Part shown: positions 1 to 5,459 of the stretch, one piece after another
Position numbering within the stretch: the stretch's first letter is position 1
Layout: each line of letters begins with the position of its first letter
Assembly (NCBI GenBank): GCA_012512995.1
Contig: JAAZDA010000097.1
Location: 1 to 5,459 of the forward strand
Reading direction: 5' to 3'
Source: Clostridiales bacterium
GTDB lineage: Bacteria > Bacillota > Clostridia > Lachnospirales > Lachnospiraceae
DNA: 5,459 nt
Notes under the pieces: model-generated
What the model was told of the DNA's origin: nothing
The model's input: only the letters and a program-made list of their open reading frames with translations
Database searches by the model: none
Position numbers and translations under genes: made by a program

Positions 1-1698
1 CGAACAGTAAACATCAAGCAGGGCAATGGCTTTAGATGAATGCTGGATACTCTCCATCTCAGAAGCGATGCTGTCCCTTATCTCGCAGAACTTATCATAT
101 TCCAGAGTGTTCAGCTTATCCTCGGCATTGAGGATAGTGTCCTCAAGTGATTTGAGCTCCTGAGTGGTATAGCGCTCAGAACCGGTCAGGGTCTGCTTGC
201 GGATATAATCCTCAGGCACCTTATCCCTGAAAGAATTTGTTACGTCAAAATAATAACCGAAGACCTTGTTGTACTTGATCTTGAGATTTTTTATGCCCGT
301 GCGGTCACGATCCCTGGCTTCGAGATCCATGAGCCAGCTTCTGCCCCGAGTCTTGGCCTCGCGGAAATGGTCTATATCATCGTCAAAACCTTTTTTGATG
401 ATGCCGCCTTCTCTTACGGATACAGGCGGCTCTTCTTCTATAGAGTCATTGAGAAGCTTGATAAGGTCATCGAACTCACCTATGGAATCATAGATATTCT
501 GCAATTCTGAATCTTTGTTGTCCAGGCCCTCAAGTGTTTTGCGTATGGGGGCGAACATGGAAAGTGAGTTCCTGAAAGCAATCAGGTCACGCGGATTTGC
601 GGTCTTATAAGAGATCCTTGTGAGCAGGCGCTCGAGGTCGTAAACAGGTGACAGGTACTCTCTGATCTCATCTCTGTCCACACTGTTCTTATTGAGAGTC
701 TCGATCGCGTTCAGACGCGCCTTTATGGCGTTTGCATCGACAAGCGGCTGCTCGACGAGCTGGTGCAGAGTCCTTGCTCCCATGGCAGTTCTTGTTTTGT
801 CCAGGACCCAGAGGAGCGAGCCTTTCTTCTGCTTCTCGCGGAGCGTCTCTGTGAGCTCGAGGTTGCGTCTTGTGGCACTGTCGAGCAGCATGAAGCGGTC
901 AGCGAGATAAGGTGTAATTGAGGTCAGGTTGGAAAGATCATTCTTCTGTGTGTCATACAGATAACGTAGCAGCGCTCCGGCCGCAATGGTGCCGGCCTTG
1001 AAATCTTCAATGCCGAGACCGACAAGGCTTGATACATGGTAGTGCTCAAGTATAGTTTGTTTTGCTCCGGTCTCATCATAGTAATGTGTATCGAGCGGAT
1101 AGACAGCGATCCCAAGGCGTCCTCTCAGGTCAGCAGTGTCGATGCCGCTCATCTCGAAAGCATCGTTGCAGATGATCTCTGAGGGCGAATATTTCATGAT
1201 CTCATCATTGATGGCGCGGTTGCTGTCTACTTCGGTCACATAGAAATCACCGGTGGAAATATCAGTGACAGCGATTCCGGACTGGTTCTGTGAAAAAAAC
1301 ACTGAGAACAGGAAATTGTTCTTTCCGCCGTCCAGCGATTGCATATCTGTGTTGGTGCCGGGAGTGACGATCCTTGTTATCTCGCGCTTCACAAGACCCT
1401 GGGCGAGCTTTGGATCCTCGACCTGGTCGCAGACGGCCACTTTATAGCCGTGGCTGACAAGTCTTGTAATATAGGCGTCTATGGCGTGAAAAGGGACGCC
1501 GCACATGGGCGCCCGTTCCTCAAGGCCGCAGTTCTTACCTGTCAGCGTGAGCTCGAGCTCTTTGGACGCTGTTTTGGCGTCATCAAAGAACATCTCAAAG
1601 AAATCGCCGATGCGGTACATGAGGATGCAATCCTGATATTGTTTCTTTGTCTCCATGTAGAGTTGCATCATTGGGGAAAGCTGATCTTCGTTTATCAA
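1..1698 (-). CDS. mutS: DNA mismatch repair protein MutS, N-terminal 566 residues (truncated by window edge)
   Basis: MutS binds mismatches and small loops in newly replicated DNA and, with MutL, starts strand-directed repair. I translated the frame by hand from 1698 to 1 and found it open throughout. Residues 31-37 (GDFFEMF) hold the Phe-x-Glu mismatch-reading motif, with F33 and E35; the middle residue is Phe where E. coli has Tyr, which should be tolerated. APMCGVPFHA (63-72) and IVTPGT (110-115) are typical of domain I. The connector and lever domains follow. The clamp is marked by VREGGIIKKG (428-437) and LKIKYNKVFGYYFDV (472-486). Full-length MutS is about 850-880 residues, so the Walker A/B ATPase, dimerisation helices and C-terminus lie outside the window; this is an edge cut, not a broken gene. 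The start is TTG at 1698, chosen because AGGTGG lies just upstream; the first ATG (residue 10) lacks a good ribosome site. It lies 33 nt after miaB and is probably co-transcribed with it. Identity is very secure; the start is less so. Confidence 0.97.
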   Translation of the reverse strand, partial: MINEDQLSPMMQLYMETKKQYQDCILMYRIGDFFEMFFDDAKTASKELELTLTGKNCGLEERAPMCGVPFHAIDAYITRLVSHGYKVAVCDQVEDPKLAQGLVKREITRIVTPGTNTDMQSLDGGKNNFLFSVFFSQNQSGIAVTDISTGDFYVTEVDSNRAINDEIMKYSPSEIICNDAFEMSGIDTADLRGRLGIAVYPLDTHYYDETGAKQTILEHYHVSSLVGLGIEDFKAGTIAAGALLRYLYDTQKNDLSNLTSITPYLADRFMLLDSATRRNLELTETLREKQKKGSLLWVLDKTRTAMGARTLHQLVEQPLVDANAIKARLNAIETLNKNSVDRDEIREYLSPVYDLERLLTRISYKTANPRDLIAFRNSLSMFAPIRKTLEGLDNKDSELQNIYDSIGEFDDLIKLLNDSIEEEPPVSVREGGIIKKGFDDDIDHFREAKTRGRSWLMDLEARDRDRTGIKNLKIKYNKVFGYYFDVTNSFRDKVPEDYIRKQTLTGSERYTTQELKSLEDTILNAEDKLNTLEYDKFCEIRDSIASEMESIQHSSKAIALLDVYCS

Positions 1699-1702
1699 AG
1701 TT

Positions 1703-1708
1703 CCACCT
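1703..1708 (-). promoter_or_regulatory. Ribosome binding site that decides the TTG start of mutS
   Basis: On the minus strand AGGTGG (one mismatch to AGGAGG) sits 4 nt before TTG at 1698. The following codons give MINEDQLSPMMQLY, the usual length of lead-in before the conserved MutS N-terminus. The ATG codons at residues 10 and 11 have only pyrimidine-rich sequence (CTTTCCCC) directly upstream, so they are poorer start candidates. The spacer is slightly short. Confidence 0.6.
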
Positions 1709-1731
1709 GCCTTGTGCGTAAAATATAATTC

Positions 1732-3183
1732 CTATATCATAATATGTCCGAAATAATAGAAGCCATGGCATTCGTCGAGCCTTACCTGAACAAAGCTGCC
1801 TATAAGTGAAGGATCGCCTTTTACATGCACTATCATATTATTGGACAATCTGCCCGTCACATAGGAACTGTCCTCTTCATTGACACTCTCAATAAGAGCT
1901 GACATTGTCTGTCCGGCGAATCTCTCGGCCTGCTTCTTAGCTGTATCCTGTACAACAGTGAGGAGGCGGGCGAAGTTCTCCTTCTTCACATCTTCGGGCA
2001 CCTGTTCCATTCTGGCAGCAGGCGTGCCCTTTCTCATCGAGTAAATAAAGGTAAATGCATTGTCGAAACCGACCTTCTTTACGACGTCTATTGTTTCATT
2101 CACGTCTTCCGCAGTCTCACCGGGAAAACCTACGATAATGTCAGTAGTTATAGCCGCGTCAGGCAGTTCCTGCCTTATGTGTCCGGCGAGCTTCAGATAC
2201 TGATCTTTGGTGTAATGCCTGTTCATCGCCTTGAGTATTCGGTCGGAACCGGACTGGAGAGGCAGATGTATGTGGCGCGCGATCTTGGGGTTGCGTTTTA
2301 TGCACTGGATCAGGTCTTCGGAGAGATCCTTGGGGTGAGAAGTCATGAACCTGATGCGCTCTATCCCGTCGATCCTGGTAGCCGCCTCGAGGAGCTCGGC
2401 AAAACTTATGGGATCCTCAAGTGTTTTGCCGTAAGAATTTACGTTCTGTCCCAGCAGCATTATTTCCTTCACGCCGTCGGAAGCGAGCCGTTCTATCTCG
2501 CGCAGAATATCGATCGGTTCTCTGCTCTTCTCGCGCCCGCGGACATAGGGAACGATGCAGTAGCTGCAGAAGTTATTGCATCCGTACATGATATTGACGC
2601 CGGACTTCCAGGGAAATTTGCGATCCGTGGGAAGGTCTTCGACTATCTGATCGCCGGATTCCCAGAGTTCGGTGACGCGTTTGTCCGAGTGATAGACCTC
2701 ATAGATATATTCGGCAAAACAATAGAGATTATGCGTTCCGAATATTAGATCCACATAAGGATAGCTCTTGTGGAGTTTGTCTACTGCAGTCTTCTCCTGC
2801 ATCATACAGCCACAGACTGCGATCTTCATTTCCGGATTTTTTTTCTTGTAGTGCGATGCGCGGCCGATGCGCCCATAGAGGTGCTGATCGGCATTATCCC
2901 TGACAGTGCAGGTATTATAGATAAGAAAGTCTGAATTTTCCTCATCTCTTACATCAAAGCCGCATGCTTCGAGGATCCCGGCGAGCTTCTCGGAGTCCTT
3001 AGCATTCATCTGGCATCCAAAAGTCACTGTACACGCGGTCAGTTTCCTGCCGAGCTCCTGTGATTTTGCCGCTGTATAATCCCGCATCTTCTTTATGTAA
3101 TAATATTGTCGCTGATCGCCTTCTTCCGGGACAGGCCCGGAAATATCGATTGAAGCAATTATTTCTTCAAGTTTATTCTGCAT
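1732..3183 (-). CDS. miaB: tRNA-2-methylthio-N6-dimethylallyladenosine synthase MiaB
   Basis: MiaB is a cytoplasmic radical-SAM enzyme. It converts i6A37 to ms2i6A37 in tRNAs reading UNN codons, inserting sulfur and then methylating it. The 483 residues show all three parts of the family. The N-terminal methylthiotransferase domain (about 49-165) has its three cluster cysteines C57 (FGCQMN), C92 (NTCTVR) and C126 (VCGCMMQ). The radical-SAM core carries CxxxCxxC at C202, C206 and C209, followed by IVPYVRGREKSR, then LLGQNVNSYG (243-252) and GFPGET (352-357). A C-terminal TRAM domain (about 421-483) binds tRNA. The first 48 residues are an extension rich in charged residues and Tyr, of the kind seen in clostridial MiaB. 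YVRGREKSR and the ordinary TRAM tail favour MiaB over RimO or MtaB. ATG at 3183 is preceded by GGAG with a 5-nt spacer (3189-3192). The gene lies 23 nt after pepT and 33 nt before mutS, so it is likely in an operon with both. No key residue is missing. Confidence 0.97.
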   Translation of the reverse strand: MQNKLEEIIASIDISGPVPEEGDQRQYYYIKKMRDYTAAKSQELGRKLTACTVTFGCQMNAKDSEKLAGILEACGFDVRDEENSDFLIYNTCTVRDNADQHLYGRIGRASHYKKKNPEMKIAVCGCMMQEKTAVDKLHKSYPYVDLIFGTHNLYCFAEYIYEVYHSDKRVTELWESGDQIVEDLPTDRKFPWKSGVNIMYGCNNFCSYCIVPYVRGREKSREPIDILREIERLASDGVKEIMLLGQNVNSYGKTLEDPISFAELLEAATRIDGIERIRFMTSHPKDLSEDLIQCIKRNPKIARHIHLPLQSGSDRILKAMNRHYTKDQYLKLAGHIRQELPDAAITTDIIVGFPGETAEDVNETIDVVKKVGFDNAFTFIYSMRKGTPAARMEQVPEDVKKENFARLLTVVQDTAKKQAERFAGQTMSALIESVNEEDSSYVTGRLSNNMIVHVKGDPSLIGSFVQVRLDECHGFYYFGHIMI

Positions 3184-3206
3184 TTGTTCTCCAATAAATT
3201 AAATTC

Positions 3207-4508
3207 TCAATCCAGCTCGTACGATGCATATGTGTTGAGAATGCGCGCTATGAGATCGACGTTCCTGGCCATTTCGTCCACTGACACATATTCAAAGCGG
3301 CTGTGATAATTGTAGGCGCCGGTGCCGAGATTCGGGCAGGGGATACCTTCAAATGAAAGTCTGCACCCATCGGTACCGCCTCTTATGGCATCGATCATTG
3401 GCTCGATGCCGAGCGCTTTCATTGCATTGACAGCGTTATCAATGAGATGCATGTGAGGACGGATCTTCTCACCCATATTGTAATAGGAATCCTTGAGCTT
3501 AAGCTCGACGGTGCCATCACCGTATCGAAGGTTCAGGGCTTCGACGGCCTTCTTCATCTCAGCCTTGCGTTCTTCAAAACGATCCCTGTCGTGATCCCTG
3601 ATGATGTAATTCATCATGGATCTGTCAGTGGTCCCGTTCATTTCGAGGAGATGATAGAAGCCTTCTCTTCCCTCTGTATAGAATGGGGTTTCCAGTGAAG
3701 GCAGCATGCCTGCCAGTTCCATTCCGACGAGCAGGGCGCTCTTCATTTTGCCCTTGGCATTTCCCGGATGTGTGCTGATGCCATTGATATTTATAACAGC
3801 CGACGCTGCGTTGAAATTCTCGTATTCGAGTTGCCCGAGATCACCGCCGTCTATAGTGTATGCGTAATCGCAGGCAAAATGATCCTGATCGAGCCACATC
3901 GGGCCGTTACCGACCTCTTCATCCGGCGTGAAGCAGCATCTGATAGTGCCGTGGGCGTATTCCGGGTGTGACAGATAGAACTTCATGACTTCCATTATCG
4001 CAGCCACGCCTGCTTTGTCATCGCCGCCGAGGACTGTCGTGCCATCAGTCACTATTATCGATTGACCGATGTGCTTTTTGAGCGACGGGTATTCCGACGC
4101 TGACAGAACGTACTGACCGTCTTTGTCGAGCTTGATATCAGTTCCGTCGTAGGAATCAATTCTGCGTGGCCTGAAGTCAGTCCCCGCAACATCAGGTGAT
4201 GAATCCATGTGTGCCATGAGACCGATGACAGGCGCGTTGTTCTGTCTGTGGCGCTTGTTTTTATCCTTGCGTGAATCAAGTTTTGCCTGATCGAAAGGAA
4301 TATTGCCGGGAACAGCTCCGTAGACGTAGCAGTGCTTCTCGTCATAATAGACTTCGGAAGCCCCCATATCCGCGAGCTCATCGCGAAGGAGCACTGCCAG
4401 ATTGCGCTGGCAGGCAGTTGACGGCGTGTCAGGGATTCCCTCTTTGGACTGCGTATTGATCGATGCGTACCGCATGAAGCGCTCGCCTATATCCTTGTAA
4501 TCATTCAT
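3207..4508 (-). CDS. pepT: Peptidase T (tripeptide aminopeptidase), M20 family
   Basis: Peptidase T is a cytosolic two-zinc aminopeptidase that removes the N-terminal residue from tripeptides in peptide catabolism. All metal and catalytic positions known from Salmonella PepT can be placed: H100 and D102 in MAHMDSSPD, bridging D163 in GGDDKAG, E197 (general base) and E198 in FTPDEEVG, D220 in YTIDGGD, and H402 in YNYHSRFE. IRGGTDG (376-382) and STHPGNAKGKM (245-255) are further family signatures; the latter belongs to the lid/dimerisation domain. The length of 433 exceeds the roughly 408-410 residues usual for PepT. The excess is a Lys/Arg/Asn-rich insert at about 70-92, just before the first zinc ligand. 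ATG at 4508 has AAGGG 9 nt upstream (4518-4522). There is no signal peptide or membrane segment. It is the first gene after a 78-nt gap and lies 23 nt before miaB. Confidence in the family is high; the specific tripeptidase role rests on the PepT-type motifs. Confidence 0.95.
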   Translation of the reverse strand: MNDYKDIGERFMRYASINTQSKEGIPDTPSTACQRNLAVLLRDELADMGASEVYYDEKHCYVYGAVPGNIPFDQAKLDSRKDKNKRHRQNNAPVIGLMAHMDSSPDVAGTDFRPRRIDSYDGTDIKLDKDGQYVLSASEYPSLKKHIGQSIIVTDGTTVLGGDDKAGVAAIMEVMKFYLSHPEYAHGTIRCCFTPDEEVGNGPMWLDQDHFACDYAYTIDGGDLGQLEYENFNAASAVININGISTHPGNAKGKMKSALLVGMELAGMLPSLETPFYTEGREGFYHLLEMNGTTDRSMMNYIIRDHDRDRFEERKAEMKKAVEALNLRYGDGTVELKLKDSYYNMGEKIRPHMHLIDNAVNAMKALGIEPMIDAIRGGTDGCRLSFEGIPCPNLGTGAYNYHSRFEYVSVDEMARNVDLIARILNTYASYELD

Positions 4509-4542
4509 TGTTTTTTACCCTTTCATGGTTCTGCTATTTTTG

Positions 4543-4560
4543 GTCAAAACAAGTTTTGAC
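4543..4560. promoter_or_regulatory. Perfect 18-bp inverted repeat upstream of pepT (operator or RNA hairpin)
   Basis: GTCAAAAC and its exact complement GTTTTGAC are separated by 2 nt, in the only sizeable intergenic gap of the window. The repeat begins 26 nt after the stop of the 253-residue gene, and its centre is about 43 nt before the pepT start. Read as minus-strand RNA it is a 7-bp stem (GUCAAAA/UUUUGAC) capped by CUUG, a known stable tetraloop. No U-run follows on either strand, so it does not look like a standard intrinsic terminator. As DNA it has the size of a dimeric repressor site. I could not place a convincing -35/-10 pair around it: TTGACC lies at 4547-4542, but no -10 sits at the right distance. 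The repeat is certain; its role is inferred. Confidence 0.5.
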
Positions 4561-4586
4561 GTATTTCTGTGAACATTTAGTCCGCT

Positions 4587-5348
4587 TTACCGGCTATCAC
4601 TATATTTCTCACTTATCCTGTAAAGATAGGCTCTTCCTCTCTTTTGCCCTGTACGCTCCACGACACCGAGACCGGTGAGGATCTGCAGCACGGTGGAGAA
4701 GCCATCTGGGCGTCTGCCAGCAGCTTTTGCCACGTCACCTGATGTGAATTCATCAGGCAGATCATATGGGAGAAAAGCAAGGTAATCTGCGGGGGAGCTG
4801 AGCACAAGTTCGTCGGTCAGCTCTTTCGGGATCCTGTCATAGCGGTGCGATCCCCTTTTACCATTGCTGCCCCAGCCGTCCTGCAGGCGGTATTCATCCA
4901 TATCGATCAGCATAAGGTCAATCGTCAGATTTGTTTTGCCCAGGTAGGGGCGGATTCGGTAGAGCTCGCGGAAAGCATCGTAGAATGAGCCTTTCTTCGG
5001 AGACTTGTTCTTCTTGCCGACGGCACCGGTCTCAGGGTCTATCCAGGTCACATATTTGACGTGCGGGATCGGATAGACGATCTTAACGGGATACATAGGC
5101 AGGAAGGTATCAAGCTTGCCTCTCATTTTATAGAAATTTCCGTTCTGGATCTCAATGATCTCGCTGCCTGTATAAATGTCGGCGATGTAGTTCTCTATGG
5201 GAATCTCCTGATGGTCATCGTCAGGGTCTTCGTAATACTTTAAAACAGCATGCAGCGTCTTTTCCATCTGCATGCCGATTCCGTGTCTTTCGCGCTCATC
5301 AAATGTTATTATTTTGCGTCTTGCTTCTTCGAATTTCTGCTTGTCCAT
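4587..5348 (-). CDS. Uncharacterised protein with nuclease-like D/ExQ signature and C-terminal winged helix
   Basis: I cannot assign a characterised function. The 253-residue protein resembles, from memory, an uncharacterised family common in Clostridia, recognisable by an EIQxGxF...KL motif and a YPVxIVYPI strand. Residues 22-40 form a probable helix containing E29. It is followed by Y54-D57, then EIIEIQNGNF (63-72), the KL pair at 78-79 and PVKIVYPIPHVKYV (87-100). D57, E66 and Q68 have the spacing of a D-x8-E-x-Q site, as in the variant PD-(D/E)XK enzyme BglII. A charged stretch rich in Lys and Ser (111-120) follows, then a helical part and a GWGSNGKRGSHRYDR segment (158-172). Residues about 197-245 look like a winged helix: FTSGDVAKAAG, a helix through VLQILTGLGVVER, and a wing ending in AYLYRI. 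No signal peptide or membrane segment is seen. ATG at 5348 has only AAGG 4 nt upstream and overlaps the preceding ORF by 40 nt. That it is a gene is secure; nuclease or DNA-binding activity is inference. Confidence 0.85.
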   Translation of the reverse strand: MDKQKFEEARRKIITFDERERHGIGMQMEKTLHAVLKYYEDPDDDHQEIPIENYIADIYTGSEIIEIQNGNFYKMRGKLDTFLPMYPVKIVYPIPHVKYVTWIDPETGAVGKKNKSPKKGSFYDAFRELYRIRPYLGKTNLTIDLMLIDMDEYRLQDGWGSNGKRGSHRYDRIPKELTDELVLSSPADYLAFLPYDLPDEFTSGDVAKAAGRRPDGFSTVLQILTGLGVVERTGQKRGRAYLYRISEKYSDSR

Positions 5349-5459
5349 TTGGCCTTTTCGAGTTCTTCCCTGATCTGCCAGAAAGCGGCATCCTCTCCTT
5401 CGTCTGCGAGCAGGCGAAGGTATCTTTCAAGGATTGATGCGGTGTCAGGGTGCATGAAC
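5309..5459 (-). CDS. C-terminal end of an unrecognised protein (5' end outside window)
   Basis: A minus-strand frame enters from the right edge and ends with TAA at 5309-5311. It encodes 49 visible residues: FMHPDTASILERYLRLLADE, then GEDAAFWQIREELEKA, then a polar Lys-rich tail. The composition (balanced, with amphipathic helices and a Trp) looks more protein-like than the other two frames here, one of which stops within five codons. The last 40 nt overlap the start of the 253-residue gene in a different frame, an arrangement consistent with translational coupling. An ATG at 5455 is the second visible codon, so a small complete 48-codon gene cannot be excluded, though no upstream sequence is available to judge its ribosome site. 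I do not recognise the family. Confidence 0.45.
   Translation of the reverse strand, partial: FMHPDTASILERYLRLLADEGEDAAFWQIREELEKAKWTSRNSKKQDAK

Noticed and set aside
100..102. Phe instead of Tyr expected as an oddity in the MutS Phe-x-Glu motif
   Set aside because: Only the flanking Phe and Glu are essential for mismatch contact, and the middle position varies in the family. The substitution itself is at residue 34, within about 1597-1599.
1..1698. mutS as a truncated pseudogene
   Set aside because: The frame is open to the exact window edge and all conserved motifs are intact. The missing ATPase domain is simply beyond the window.
1339..1728. 129-codon plus-strand ORF opposite the start of mutS
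   Set aside because: It is antisense to the conserved mismatch-recognition domain of mutS and its sequence is not protein-like. The same applies to the shorter plus-strand frames at 266-493, 692-910 and 1253-1447.
2179..2748. 189-codon plus-strand ORF opposite miaB
   Set aside because: It lies wholly antisense to the radical-SAM core of a clearly real miaB, and its translation shows no family motif. It is a shadow of codon bias.
3124..3142. TTCCGGG / CCCGGAA inverted repeat with 5-nt loop
   Set aside because: It lies in codons of the miaB N-terminal extension (the GPVPE segment). It is a possible weak mRNA hairpin, but there is no U-run and no independent sign of function.
4055..4381. 108-codon minus-strand ORF inside pepT in another frame
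   Set aside because: Its composition is rich in Ser, Thr and Arg with no motif, and it is fully contained in the conserved zinc-binding region of pepT.
4394..4413. CTGCCAG / CTGGCAG inverted repeat with 6-nt loop
   Set aside because: It sits inside the pepT coding sequence near its 5' end. A single 7-bp match of this kind is expected by chance in several kilobases.

Overview
The window suggests a Gram-positive anaerobe of the class Clostridia, most likely Lachnospiraceae or a close relative. The evidence is the miaB-mutS gene order, the clostridial-style N-terminal extension of MiaB, Shine-Dalgarno-led genes and moderate GC. This assignment rests on protein flavour and synteny read by eye, not on a search. 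The region is core chromosome: I see no transposase, phage gene, CRISPR array, tRNA or rRNA.

All recognised genes lie on the minus strand, so transcription runs from high to low coordinates. In that order they are: the 3' end of an unrecognised ORF (5309-5459); an uncharacterised 253-residue protein overlapping it by 40 nt (4587-5348); a 78-nt gap with a perfect 18-bp inverted repeat (4543-4560); pepT, peptidase T (3207-4508); miaB, the tRNA ms2i6A37 methylthiotransferase (1732-3183); and the first 566 codons of mutS, the DNA mismatch-recognition protein (1-1698), which runs off the left edge before its ATPase domain.

Spacings of 23 nt (pepT-miaB) and 33 nt (miaB-mutS) point to one transcript for pepT, miaB and mutS. 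The only non-coding stretch large enough for a promoter or operator is the 78-nt gap upstream of pepT. No stretch over 300 bases lacks a gene. The three named proteins act in unrelated pathways (tripeptide breakdown, tRNA modification at A37, mismatch repair), so the cluster looks like shared expression rather than a single machine.

The least understood part is the 253-residue protein. It combines a D-x8-E-x-Q signature, resembling a variant PD-(D/E)XK nuclease active site, with a C-terminal winged-helix-like region. I see no clear evidence of a wholly new multi-gene system.
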